Origin: Impatiens glandulifera
Taxonomy: Eukaryota > Streptophyta > Magnoliopsida > Ericales > Balsaminaceae
NCBI RefSeq assembly: GCF_907164915.1
Contig: NC_061862.1
Location: 91,343,995 to 91,407,994, forward strand
Direction: 5' to 3'
Length of the DNA: 64,000 nucleotides
Below the pieces are notes generated by a model that saw only the letters and a program-made list of their open reading frames with translations, ran no database searches and had not been told where the DNA came from. The position numbers and the translations under genes were made by a program. Within the stretch, counting starts at the first letter, position 1. Each line of letters begins with the position of its first letter. Below are positions 1-10,533 of the stretch, one piece after another.

Positions 1-380
1 AGGGCATAGAACAATCTTGATGAAGTGAGAACGTTATTTATTTATGATTTACCTTTAAGTAGAAACAATAACCATAAGAGCATATAGAAAATGAGTTTTT
101 AGATGAATGTAGCGTTTGTGTCCCAATGATCAAGCGTCTAGCTAATAAAGACTGGTCAAAGAAAAAGAAAAGACAAAAACTTGCTTATGCGCCAGCTGGG
201 GTTTCTGTGGCAGAGAATGACGAATATTTAGGCATAGACTAGAGCTATAATAACTCAGTTAACAATGAATCATGCGCATATTGGTCCCTAATTAAATGAC
301 GATGAATAAAGTTATGAGAAGAAATAGTTTAACTATCTATCCTAATGTGTGAGGTAAATTCAGGTTGTGTGTTTAAACAT
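1..380. other. Flank without recognisable gene
   Basis: AT-rich DNA up to the first LTR. I see no open frame of note, no repeat and no RNA gene in it. Confidence 0.5.
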
Positions 381-654
381 TGATTGTCAGCAAATTGGAA
401 GTTGTTGGTTTTTATTGTCTTTTATGCAATTAAGGCTTATTTAATTATTAATAGGTATGGGCTTGTATGTATAAGTATTTTAGGGATTCTAGGCTAATTT
501 ACTCATTTATAAGGGTTGTTTGTAAATGTTGATATACAACACTTGAGACTCTTAAGACTTTTCCTTTTTAACAAATATTATTATTCTTCCCAAATTTCTA
601 AAGTTTTTATTTCTTCATAATCGTTTTTAAAAGATCCGATAATCAGAACCAACA
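381..654 (+). repeat. 5' LTR of the first copia element
   Basis: It begins TGATTGTCAG and ends ACCAACA. The same sequence recurs at 2906-3178 with scattered substitutions. The copia primer-binding site follows three bases later. Confidence 0.85.
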
Positions 655-656
655 TT

Positions 657-668
657 TGGTATCAGAGC
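657..668 (+). other. Primer-binding site (initiator Met-tRNA type)
   Basis: TGGTATCAGAGC is the usual plant copia primer-binding site, complementary to the 3' end of initiator methionine tRNA. It sits directly behind the 5' LTR. Confidence 0.85.
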
Positions 669-681
669 ATATCTAAAGAAC

Positions 682-2850
682 ATGGCGTCGACAAGATCAA
701 CTAGAGATGCGGCAGCAATGAAGATCGTAAGTGAAGGGAACGTGACGTTCTCATATTCGTTACTCACAAAGAGTAACTACTCGATGTGGGCGTTAAAGAT
801 GTGGGTAAACTTACAAGCACAAGGATTGTGGGAAGCCGTGATGCTCGACGAAATCGACGAACGAAAGAATATAATAGTTATCGCCGCCATCTATCAAGCA
901 CTCCCCGTGGACGTCCTTCTCATGGTGGCCAAGAAGGATTATGCCAAGCTAGCATGAGAGATGCTAAAGACGATGCATGTTGGAATGGAGATAGTTAAGG
1001 AGGCAAAAATGAAAACCTTGAAGAAACACTTCGAGGCAATTCACATGAATAATGGGGAGTCGGTGGATGATTTCGCCATGAAATTGACATCAATCGTGAC
1101 TGTATCCGCTCGTTGAGAGAGAAGGTTGAGGAGATCTTCGTCGTCAAGAAGTTTCTTAGAGTCGTGTCATAAACATACATGCAGATCATTACCGCGATCG
1201 AGCAATTTAGTGACCTCAAGAATATGACCATCGAGGAGATCGTCAGTCATATCAAAGTCCACGAGGAAAGACTCTACGACTATAAAGACCAGAAGGAGGA
1301 GCACCTATTGCTCACGCATAATGAATGGATGTCACAGATGAAGAAAAACGGAGAAGCCAATTTTTCTTCTAGACAACCGAGGTCGCAGCGACAACGGTGA
1401 AGATAACTAAGGTCGTGGAAAAGGGCAAGGTCAAGGGCAAGGTCGTGCTGAAAACTCACCTCGACAAGAAAACACTAAGCCTTGCAAAGATAAGAGCATA
1501 GTGAAGTGTTACGCTTGTCAAAAGTATAGGCACTACGTATTCGAGTGCCCCAACAAAAGGCACGACGATGAGGCAAATCTCATTAACTTTATTGACGAGG
1601 AGCCAACATTAATGTTTTCTGAGGGAGTGACGAATGTTTTTCCCGAAGACGAGGAGACAAACTTTGAAGAGTTCTTGCAAGAACCGTCCAAGGAGGAATA
1701 AGAGGTGTTATTGCTTAATGAAGAGAAAGTCATGGAGAAACTCCTCGCAAGTGGCGATGAATATAATCACACTGACATGTGGTACCTTGATAATGGAACA
1801 CACAACCATATGACGGGTCATCGAGAGAAGTTTAATGAGCTCAAGGAGAAGATCACTAGAAATGTGAAGTTTGAAGACGGAAGCAAGGCCCACTGATTTC
1901 TTGACCCAGATTGTGGGAAAATCCGTGTGAGTAGAGATTGCGTGTTCGATGAGGAGAAAAAGTGGGAGTGGTGCAACAATAATAACAAGCTCGTACAAAA
2001 TTCTATGGAGTTCGGAATCATACGAGATGTCTATGCGGAGACACCACCGATATAGATGGATCTTGATGAATTATTGTTGCTCATCACCGATGAGCCAATA
2101 ACATATCACGAGGTGACAGCCGAAGAGTCATGGAATGAGGCCATGAAAAAAGAGTTCGAGTCCATTAGGAAGAACAGGACATGGGAGCTCACCGACTTAC
2201 CACCCGGTCATAAGACCATCGGGTTAAAGTGGTTTTTCAAGTTGAAAGAGACATCGAATGCAACATCCTCAAGAACAAAGCGAGATTGGTAGTGAAATGC
2301 TATGTGTAGAATCAAGGTGTTGACTTTGAGGATACCTTTGCACCAGTGGCAAAACTTGACACAGTTAAGTTAATTCTTGTCATCGCATCTCATCATGGAT
2401 GGGAGATCCACCACTTGGATGTCAAATCCGCATTTCTCAATTATGACATCAAAGAAGAAGTCTATGTCTCTCAACCTAAAGGCTTCATCATAAAAAAAAT
2501 AAAGAGCATAAAGTGTACAAATTATACAAGGCTCTCTATGGACTACGTCAAGCACCAATGATGCTGAACACTTGCCTCAACAAGAGAATGATGAGTCTAG
2601 GCTTCGTGAAATGTTCTCAAGATCAGGTTGTGTACACGATAAACCATGGGGAAGAAGTATTCATTGATGGCGTATATGTCGACGACTTGATCGTGACATG
2701 ATCAAGCATCAAAGGTGTTGAGAAGTTCAAAAAACAGATGATGAAGGAGTTCGAGATGAGTGATCTTGGGCTACTTTTGTACTATCTTGGTATTGAGGTG
2801 GAATAGAAGAAAGATAGCATCGAGGTGAAGTAGGAAACTTGTGTGAATAA
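682..2850 (+). pseudogene. Broken copia gag-pol
   Basis: The first ATG after the primer-binding site opens a Gag N-terminus of the DUF4219/UBN2 type (682-957), which then hits a stop. Further pieces in three frames follow. One is a CX2CX4HX4C zinc knuckle near 1507-1548. Another is a protease motif near 1787 that reads DNG where copia proteases have DTG/DSG, so its catalytic triplet is altered. Reverse transcriptase pieces at 2056-2700 end in the YVDD catalytic box. Many stops and shifts interrupt the frames. The text jumps from protease to RT with no HHCC or DDE integrase. This is a relic with no expected product. Confidence 0.85.
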
Positions 2851-2905
2851 GGTGTTGAAACAGTTTGCAATGGATGATTTCAACTCGAGCAAGTATCTGA
2901 TGGAT

Positions 2906-3178
2906 TGATTGTCAGCAAATTGAAAGTTGTTGGTCTTTATTGTCTTTTATGCAATTATGGTTTATTTAATTATTAATGGGTCCGGGTTTTTATGTATAAG
3001 TATTTTAGGGTTTCTAGGCTAATTGACTCATTTATAAGAGTTGTTTGTAAATGTTGATATAGAACACTTGAGACTCTTAAGACTTTTCCTCTTTAACAAA
3101 TATTATTATCCTTTCCAATTTTCCAAAGTTTCATTTCTTCATAATCGTTCTTAGAAGACCCAATAATCAGAACCAACA
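2906..3178 (+). repeat. 3' LTR of the first copia element
   Basis: It repeats 381-654, starting TGATTGTCAG and ending ACCAACA. No purine tract stands just before it, which agrees with loss of the end of the internal region. Confidence 0.85.
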
Positions 3179-3874
3179 CAGATGTTATATTATTTCAAGT
3201 TACACTGTAATTTTTTACTATTTAGGTTTTTACAAAATTTTTGACGATCCAATACTATTTAGGATTTCTAAGGCACTATGTTTTGTTACTACCTATACTA
3301 AAATAAAATAAAAGTCGGAGAGTATTATAAGGTGAGGTACAGTGCTGGCCCTGAGATTTGGGCTGCCCCAGTCTCGGGTAAAAAAAATCGATATTTTTGT
3401 TGTTGCCTTAAGTCTAATTTAAAAAATGGATTAAAAAAATATCTTTGAGTGAGATTTGAACCCATGATCAACTAAAAATTTTACATACTTATCTTCCAAC
3501 ACTAAGCTACAACACTTTTTTTTTTTTTTTTTTTTTAATTATAACAAATTTCATAAAATATTTTACCCGGGCCCTGGTGATGTATAATACTTCACATTAT
3601 TATAAAAAAAATCAAAAAATTAATTTAAGAATGCCACGTCACTACCAATCTGACATTTAATTTTGTCCCATACCAACTCAACTTTTTCTATACGTCTCAC
3701 TATGCCGGCCATGACTACTATTAATTAAATTAATATTCACCAAAACCACTCAATAAACATACTAATTAGTGACGGTTTCTTAAATCTGCAGGTCATCTCC
3801 TCCACAATAAGAGACAAATATAAATATATTATATTAAGCAAAAATTAAATAAAAAATTCGGCCTGCTCTCTCCT
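3179..3874. other. Upstream region of the GRAS gene
   Basis: Apart from the candidate short element at 3345-3577, this AT-rich stretch holds no coding signal. It presumably contains the distal promoter of the GRAS gene at 3934. Confidence 0.4.
3345..3577. mobile_element. Candidate short nonautonomous element with tRNA-like boxes on the minus strand
   Basis: A GC-richer edge near 3345 (GCTGGCCCTGAG, then CTCGGGTAAAA) faces an inverted partner near 3563 (TTTTACCCGGGCCC). On the minus strand the middle reads like pol III boxes: TAGCTTAG (about 3508 back to 3500), then GGGTTCAAATC about 50 bases on. A poly-T run lies at 3513-3536. It could be a MITE, or a tRNA-derived SINE inside one. No target duplication was identified. 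Confidence 0.35.
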
Positions 3875-3883
3875 TTATATAAT
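3875..3883 (+). promoter_or_regulatory. TATA box of the GRAS gene
   Basis: TTTATATAA lies 51 bases before the ATG at 3934, inside a pyrimidine-rich leader. The spacing would give a transcription start near 3905-3915 and a very short 5' UTR. This is inferred from motif and distance only. Confidence 0.5.
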
Positions 3884-3933
3884 CCCAACAAGCTAGGATC
3901 CTCTCGATCGATCTCCCTCTTTTTATTATCATA

Positions 3934-5328
3934 ATGAAGGCAGGTTTTGAGGTAGTTAACAATTCGCATGGTCAACAATGCGAGTATACCACATTCTCGA
4001 GGCAAGTTATGGAGACCAATAATATTAACTTTGAAGTCAAGAATTCGCACCTTTCGAATTGGGTCGAGCAAGTAACCGAGCAACTCATGAACAATGATTC
4101 ACTTGAATTGGGCACGGATGAGACTGCCTTAACCACCTCATTCAATCAAATCATAGGTGAAAAATCCAATTCATCGAGTGATCACGAAGATATTGACCAA
4201 CCAGAGCTCATTCTTAAAAGTGCGGAAGAGATTAGCCTTGAATTGTTGACTCGTCTCCTAGAATGTGCGGTTGCCATCTCTATCGATAACCTTGGAGAGG
4301 CTCGTCGGATGCTACTTGAGCTTACCCAAATGGTTTCACCTTGGGGACCATCTTGTGCCGAAAGAGTTGTTGCTTATTTTGCGGAGGCCATGTCTAGTAG
4401 GGTTATCAATTCATGGCTAGGGATTTCCACTCCTTTGATTAATTACAGGAGTGTCCATTGTGCCTTTCAAGTTTTCAACAATATATCTCCCTTTGTTAAG
4501 TTCGCTCATTTCACCTCTAACCAAGCCATTCTCGAGGCATTTCATTGTCGCGATAGAGTCCACATCATTGACCTAGATATCATGCATGGTTTGCAATGGC
4601 CAGCGTTGTTTCACATCCTCGCCACTCGATTAGAAGGACCTCCTCGACTCAAAATGACTGCGATAGGACCTTCATTGGAGATTTTATCAGAGACGGGAAA
4701 ACATCTATCGAGTTTTGCAAGGAGGCTTGGGATAGAATTTGAGTTTCATCCTCTCCCCATGAGGTTCGGAGATATCCATGTTTCGATGTTGCACGTGAAT
4801 AAGGGAGAAACCCTAGCCGTGCATTGGCTTCAACACTCCTTATACGATGCCACCGGTCCAGATTGGAAAACTATGAGGCTCATACAAGAACTAGCGCCTA
4901 AGGTGGTCACTTTAGTCGAACAAGACATATCCTTCGGGGGATCATTCCTAGACCGATTCGTTGGTTCTCTCCACTACTATTCGACTGTTTTTGACTCGCT
5001 TGGCGCACTATGGCAAACAGATGACAAGGGTCGTCACCACGTGGAGCATTGTCTTCTTCAAAGGGAGATCAACAACATATTGGCGATTGGGGGACCGGCT
5101 CGAAGTGGAGAGGACAAGTTTAGGCATTGGAGAGGAGAATTTGCGGGGAAAGGGTTCCTTCAAGTTCCCATGAGTGGAAACTCAATGGCTCAAGCACAAC
5201 TTATACTCAACATGTTCCCACATGGCCATGGCTACAACCTTATCCAAGGAGATGGGTCATTAAGGCTTGGATGGAAAGGTACTAGCTTGTTTACTGCATC
5301 TGCTTGGAGTTGGAACGGTTCTAGGTAG
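3934..5328 (+). CDS. SCL23: GRAS-family transcription regulator, SCARECROW/SCL23 type
   Basis: This single-exon gene of 464 codons encodes a GRAS protein, a nuclear transcriptional regulator. The N-terminal ~95 residues are variable. The GRAS domain follows. Leucine-rich region I starts near residue 103 with an LLxxLL-like helix. The VHIID motif is at 209-213, extended to the DLDxMxGLQWP form typical of the SCARECROW branch. The PFYRE-like part lies around 270-350, and the SAW motif ends the protein at about 447-458. The stretch AVHWLQHSLYDATG (295-308) also matches SCR/SCL23. SCARECROW itself carries a long Q/P/S-rich N-terminus; this protein lacks it and fits SCL23 in length. Relatives act with SHORT-ROOT in endodermis and bundle-sheath identity. 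The ATG is the first one behind the TATA box. No break is seen. The SCL23 name rests on length and motifs, not on a tree. Confidence 0.9.
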   Translation: MKAGFEVVNNSHGQQCEYTTFSRQVMETNNINFEVKNSHLSNWVEQVTEQLMNNDSLELGTDETALTTSFNQIIGEKSNSSSDHEDIDQPELILKSAEEISLELLTRLLECAVAISIDNLGEARRMLLELTQMVSPWGPSCAERVVAYFAEAMSSRVINSWLGISTPLINYRSVHCAFQVFNNISPFVKFAHFTSNQAILEAFHCRDRVHIIDLDIMHGLQWPALFHILATRLEGPPRLKMTAIGPSLEILSETGKHLSSFARRLGIEFEFHPLPMRFGDIHVSMLHVNKGETLAVHWLQHSLYDATGPDWKTMRLIQELAPKVVTLVEQDISFGGSFLDRFVGSLHYYSTVFDSLGALWQTDDKGRHHVEHCLLQREINNILAIGGPARSGEDKFRHWRGEFAGKGFLQVPMSGNSMAQAQLILNMFPHGHGYNLIQGDGSLRLGWKGTSLFTASAWSWNGSR

Positions 5329-5664
5329 CTAGATAACTGTGTATAAAATAATTTATTTATATATGTCCATGTTAAGTATGTTTTTTATAGTTTATGTGTA
5401 TCTTTCTTTGTTTCTTATTTGGGGTTTTTGTTTGACCCATGTAATGTTCTAGATCATATTTATATTTTTCACTTGGTTTGTTGGAGAATCAATTTTGTTC
5501 CTTTAGGTTGTAAATTGTGCCATATTTTCATTTATGGACCTAGTAGGATAGTTTAATTAAGTTGGCAAAAGACAGATAACTAAAAAAACAAATGTTAGGT
5601 CAATTAATATATATACAGATAAAATTACAAATGTAAGGGTAATTTCATTTAAAAGAATGACGCT
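5329..5664. other. 3' flank of the GRAS gene
   Basis: AT-rich DNA with several AATAAT/TTTATA stretches in the first 100 bases that could serve for 3'-end formation. No further gene is seen. Confidence 0.4.
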
Positions 5665-6024
5665 TTTGACATAGGATTTGAAGGAATATTAACTTAGTTA
5701 GATTCAGAAACAAAACAAGTCTATCTTGTCAGATTCCATTCAGGAAAATAGAACAATTCTCAAAACAATTATGCGACAGTCGCCAAAGAAATTCTTGCAA
5801 TAGTCAAATGTGTTTTAAAATTTCAAGATGATTTATATAATCAAAAATTTATTATACGAATAGACTGCAATGCAGCTAAATTCATGTTCCAAAAAAACTT
5901 TAAACATGATGTGTCAAAACAAATGTTCGCCGGATGGCAAGCGCATTTAGCCCCATTTGATTTTGAAATAACATACAAAAAATGGATAGATAATAATCTT
6001 CCTGATTTCTTGACCCGTGAATGA
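5665..6024 (+). pseudogene. RNase H C-terminal part of a caulimovirid polyprotein
   Basis: Read in the frame ending at the TGA 6022-6024, the text matches the C-terminal RNase H of plant pararetroviruses. It carries a KEILAIV helix, an IRID strand with the catalytic-type Asp, and a closing LPDFLTRE motif. At least two in-frame stops lie near the left end, and everything upstream is lost. The terminal TGA overlaps the ATG of the next frame as ATGA. Confidence 0.7.
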
Positions 6025-7337
6025 GCGGAAAGGGTTATGAATCTTTCTCTAATAGAGGAAGAGGATCCTCCTCTATCAGAGAAAGAGGTCGGGGCAGAAC
6101 AGTAGATATCATATCTCAGTATGGTAAACAAAAGCTGATAGCAATGGATCTCTCCCAAAGTACGGACAGTCAAAAGGACAATCCAACGTACGCCAGAATA
6201 TTGGGAGATGAAGAATCAAAATCTAATAATATTGGATTTATGAGAAATGAATATAAAGAAATTATATTTCTCCTAGAAGAAAAAGACCTCAAATGGAAAA
6301 GTGAGCCATGGACAATAATGCAAAGGTATTTGGATAATACATCCACACCATCAAGGACTTATAAGTCCCGATAATTTTACGAACAAATACTTATTCAAAG
6401 TGGATCATGTGAAATATCACATTTCTCTGGCGCAAATAAAGAAATTTATAATTTCAGCAAAATGATAATAAAAAAGACAATTTCCTTAGAAGATTGGGGA
6501 ATATCCCCAATGAAAGAAAAAGAATTGTCGTTTAATAAGACAACGACAATAAAATTTAATTATTGGGATTATTGTGATGCCTTTACTAAGGCACTAAATT
6601 ATGAGAATAATAAATATAAACATTCCTGGTTCATCAAGGTATGTGCAAATGTCTATAGAGGAGACATCCTCCACTGGTTCATAAACTAGTTTTACTGCTT
6701 TGGTCCTAGCCCAAAGGTTTTACCAGAAGAAATCAAGGTCCTATTTGATAAGTGGAGCGAGGTATCTCCCCAGATTCTGAAAAAACAAGAAGCTAACTTA
6801 TACATTGAAGGAATAACTTCATGTTTCTTTTTTACAGAAATTTCCATTCCCTGGATTTGGAAATGGATACCTAAATTTGGTTATACCAAAACAGACATTC
6901 CCTGTTTATTTAGATTATCCCATTATAAATTTTGAGATAAAATGATGAGAATAGATCAAGAAACGAATGAGCGATTCGGGAAAGAGACAATAGACTTCCT
7001 ACACCAGCAAATAAGCATTTATGAAGAAAAACGACAAGTAGCTGAAGCGCCGTCCTCATTTGATTATATCTCAAAGAAATTCCGAATGATGTCAGAAAAC
7101 TCATCCAAATGCCAGATGATATCTGCATACATTGAAGAAATGAAGAAAGACTTTATGTCCAAATTCGAAGATGATAATAAATCAACCAAATCAGATTCAA
7201 CTATGGCATCTAATTATCTACAAGACGCTCAAAGTGATGTCGGAAATGAAGACATTTTCGAAGCAATCAAAGACACTTTGGTTGAAAAGTTTTTAAGAAA
7301 AGACGTTGGATCATCATCCAGTCAGTTCAAGATTTAA
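6021..7337 (+). pseudogene. Second ORF of the endogenous caulimovirid, unknown function
   Basis: A frame of 439 codons starts with the ATG that overlaps the polyprotein stop. It carries in-frame stops at 6372-6374, 6687-6689 and 6933-6935 but no frameshift. The N-terminus has an arginine/glycine/serine stretch. The middle is rich in aromatic residues, with WDYCDAF, KHSWF and PWIWKW motifs. The C-terminal third is charged and probably helical. I recognise the type as the protein found behind polyproteins of florendo-like elements in plant genomes. I know of no established function. Confidence 0.6.
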
Positions 7338-7341
7338 AGGA

Positions 7342-7466
7342 GAAACAAGATCTGTAATGTGCGGAAAAATCTATCCCGGGAATCCCGGGAGGCACTCTTT
7401 GCAGAAGAAGGAAACAAGATCCGTAATTTACGGGAAAAACTTATCCCGGGAATCCCGGGTGTCACT
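7342..7466 (+). repeat. Two 69-bp direct repeats, each with a doubled CCCGGG
   Basis: GAAACAAGATCTGTAAT at 7342 recurs at 7411 with one change. Each copy ends in CCCGGGAATCCCGGG (7375-7389 and 7445-7459), a near-palindrome that can fold. It lies between the end of the second viral frame and its AATAAA signal. Confidence 0.7.
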
Positions 7467-8481
7467 GTTCAATTTTTTAACTTTTGTAAAATGTTTTCCT
7501 TTAAATAGTTGTTCATGTTCGGTTTGTAGGGGAGGCGAAAACGACCCTTGAAGTCTGTATGGTACTCTCTATCTATCATTATCACTCTCTTGTAATATAT
7601 TTCAAGTTGGATCAATAAAAGTTTGAAGGACAGTGTGTTTAGCCTTCAACTCCGGGTACGTTTATATTCTTTCTACGTATTTAATTATATGCTTTAAATG
7701 TTAAGCCTAATAGGCTAATCTCGTTAGGTGTTGATCATGTCGCCTAACTACCCTACCTAAAAAAAGTAATTAATAAATAATTAAAGCTTATCTTAGAAGT
7801 TTGAATGGACATCAAGTATGGATTTAAAGTGTCCATCCCTTTTATAAAATGGTAGTTTAATTTTGTGTTCCTATTTAGTCCTATTTGGCCACTGTTTAGG
7901 CATGTTGGACATTGTGGAACTTTAAATTAAAGTTAAGTATTATAATTAGTTGACAGACGTTTCTATATGTCCTAAGCAAGGGTTGTCCCTCTTCGGACTC
8001 TCTTTATAAGCTCTATTTTATTTATTATGTATATCCGATCCTAAATAATGGTATATATAATATATATATATATAATATAATATATATTAATATATATATA
8101 TATATATATAATATATAAAATAGGATTCTCTCTTTAATCGTATTAAGTGGTAGTGAAATGGTGACTATGGATTATGCTATATTTTTTTATTCAAAATATA
8201 TATAATAATTTTTCACATTCAAAATTTCTTTTTTTTTAAATATAAGTCTTTCCACCTATATTTTTAATATTTAATTGATCAAAACTTTAATATCAATTAT
8301 AATCTTAGTCATGTAATATAATATAACTTAATAAAAATTATTATGACACTACCAATAATTAATTTATCAAAGTTTAAAGAACTAATATATATATATATAA
8401 AGAAAAAAAGTTATACACGTGTCCTGTGTCCATTTGGATCTTTATGAAAGTGTAAATGAATATGCATAACATATGGATAGA

Positions 8482-8996
8482 TGTGACAATTAGTACAAAA
8501 ATATTTATCCCTAAATTTGATTTTTATTTTATTATTCGACTCTGAACTTGAAAGATATTTCTATTTTTATTTATATCTCTGATTTGTTTGGTACTCTATC
8601 CCCAATATATACTTTATTTATCCGATTAAAGTGTGAATTTATATATTTTATTAAAAAAATTACAATGTAAGAATGAAAGAATAACTAAATAATAAATTTA
8701 AACTAGTAATATCGAAATTATAAAAATGGAAACAATATTTACCTATATAATTATAATGTAGATGTCAAAGAATATACTAATTTTATTGTTATTATAAGAA
8801 TTTAATTTTTGGTATTAGAAAAAGAAGTTAGGTGTGAAATGTAGATAAAAGTAAATAAATAATGTAATTATTAGGATACATGTAAGAATGGGGTGTGAAA
8901 TGTCAAATTAATATTAGTATATTCGGGTATTTGGGTTCGTGATCCGGATCCGATCATCGGGTATACACGGATATCAGACCTACCGTTTTCATTGTC
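8482..8996. mobile_element. Candidate hAT-type MITE
   Basis: The left edge TAGATGTGACAAT and right edge ATTGTCATCCCTA are inverted relative to each other. The interior shares phrases with 26374-26660, such as 'ATTTCTATTTTTATTTATATCTCT' like strings and a TTATTGTTATTA segment. Edges and target duplication are uncertain. Confidence 0.35.
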
Positions 8997-9552
8997 ATCC
9001 CTATGTATGGATCAACTAATTAATCAAGAATTTATTTGAAAACATATATTCACACACACATAATTATAAATAAAATTCAATAATCACACGCGGTCAAATA
9101 ATTAAGTGTTCATATTTCACGTTCGAGACTAGAGGATTGAATCTGAGCAGAAAACGATGATTGTTGAAACAAGGGCTTGGCGGTGTGCGTTTGCATCCTT
9201 GTATTCTTCTGACTTCAAGCTTCATTGATTAAGTTAGGAAGTGTAACACGGCATGAAATGTAATTGAAGTGCAGACAAATTGAAAGTAATCTCATCCTAT
9301 TTAATTTTGTTACATCAAAGCTATTGTGTCATAGTATAACTTTTATATTTTTGAATTGTCGTAGTTCACTCTAGATCTGAATATTCTATGAATTGATATT
9401 TTATCAAATTATGATATTTTGAATTGTCATAGTTTACTGTAAAAGGTAATTAAGCATTAGTATAGATAAGGTGACGAGTCATGTACTAAAGAGTGACTGG
9501 AAAATGGGTCAACCTTAAAATATTAAATAAGAAAAGAGAAATCATATATACA

Positions 9553-9700
9553 TCACCTTTATATAGCATATATATATATGCTATAGCACCTATCTAATTT
9601 GGTAAAAAAGAAAAAATATATCTTGAAAAAAATACTAAAGAGGAAAATTTTATTTTCTTTTTCTTACCAAATCAGTTATATAAAGGTGTTATATATATTA
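9553..9700. repeat. Long imperfect inverted repeat
   Basis: CACCTTTATATA followed by TTTGGTAAAAAAGAAAAA on the left is mirrored by TTTTCTTTTTCTTACCAAAT and TATATAAAGGTG on the right. This gives a foldback of roughly 60-bp arms with bulges. It is probably a small MITE. Confidence 0.45.
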
Positions 9701-10269
9701 TTTCTAATAAGAAAATGAGTTGTATTAATTGTATAGGACAGATGTGGTATTAAGAAATATGATATTGAAAGTTAAAATATATTTATCATTTATAATAAAA
9801 GATTATATGATTTGTGATTTTGTTTAAAATATATGTGTAGATTAAAACTAAATGATATAGTATTAATGTTCGAGTCAAAGAATGAGACATAAGATCCATA
9901 GAAAATGATTAGTACATAAGTGAAGATTCTTGAAACAATTTTTAAGGTGCATTCATAAAAGGTGTATGGAATGAATATATGTCAAATGGGAAGAGTACTA
10001 ACTCAATCTATAATGGCTCTGTTGTTTTGCTTTAAGGTATGCTTTTTGTATATAACTTTGTTTTTCTCATTTGAACAATAAGAAATGTTTGTTAATTTAT
10101 GATTTGGCTAGGGTGGTTTGTTGGGTTTTGATTATTCATTTTTTCATCATTAAATTGTAAGTATTTATTCGTAATTATATATATGTTATATTTTTGTTAT
10201 GTTTATGTTTAAACGATAATGTTCTACTATAGGTATATTATGTATACGAAGTCTTAAATTGTTTTCATA

Positions 10270-10278
10270 TTTTTAATA
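10270..10278. repeat. 9-bp target-site duplication, left copy (first MULE)
   Basis: TTTTTAATA lies directly outside the left TIR and is repeated exactly at 16125-16133. Nine bases is the usual MULE duplication length. Confidence 0.9.
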
Positions 10279-10371
10279 GAGAAATGATAAAGCCAACGAA
10301 TCACTAGCGAAAGCAAGGCCACGAATCCTACGTGGCCTTGCCAGCTAGGAGAGAGAAAGAAAAAAAAAATT
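10279..10371 (+). repeat. Left TIR of the first MULE
   Basis: It starts GAGAAATGATAAAGCC and matches the reverse complement of 16032-16124 with changes only in the terminal A-run. Inside it GCAAGGCCACG (10313-10323) and CGTGGCCTTGC (10331-10341) form an 11-bp stem with a 7-base loop. Confidence 0.92.
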
Positions 10372-10533
10372 AAAAAAAAAATAAAACGTTTCAGCTCCTC
10401 TTTCTTCTTTCTTCTTTCTTCTTCCCTCTCTTTCTTCTCTGGCGATTTATCACATCCGGCGAACGAACCGGCGTCTTCTCTGGCGATTTATCACTCCGGC
10501 ATCCCGACTTCTACTTTCTTCTTTCGCTCGAAA

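Larger units (their letters stand above)
381..3178 (+). mobile_element. Decayed Ty1/copia LTR retrotransposon, integrase region deleted
   Basis: Two direct LTRs of about 274 bp, each with TG..CA ends, flank a 2.25-kb interior. A primer-binding site follows the 5' LTR. Gag, zinc knuckle, protease and reverse transcriptase pieces appear in copia order. The integrase is absent between the protease piece (about 2020) and the RT piece (about 2056). RNase H and the polypurine tract are missing before the 3' LTR. The LTRs differ at roughly one base in ten by eye, so the insertion is old. The 5-bp flanks (AACAT and CAGAT) do not match as a target duplication. The element cannot move by itself. Confidence 0.9.
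5665..7620 (+). mobile_element. Endogenous pararetrovirus (caulimovirid, florendovirus-like) fragment
   Basis: The fragment starts inside the RNase H end of a caulimovirid polyprotein. It continues through a second open frame of unknown function, then a non-coding tail with a 69-bp direct repeat and an AATAAA signal at 7614-7619. The order 'polyprotein end, overlapping second ORF, non-coding region' is the layout I know for florendovirus-type endogenous caulimovirids. Movement protein, coat, protease and reverse transcriptase are missing. In-frame stops interrupt both frames, so it is a dead copy. Confidence 0.7.
7621..10269. other. AT-rich intergenic DNA
   Basis: No coding signal is seen. 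It contains a TA-rich run (8050-8115), one MITE-like copy (8482-8996) and a long imperfect hairpin (9553-9700), listed separately. The last few hundred bases before 10270 show nothing recognisable. Confidence 0.5.
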
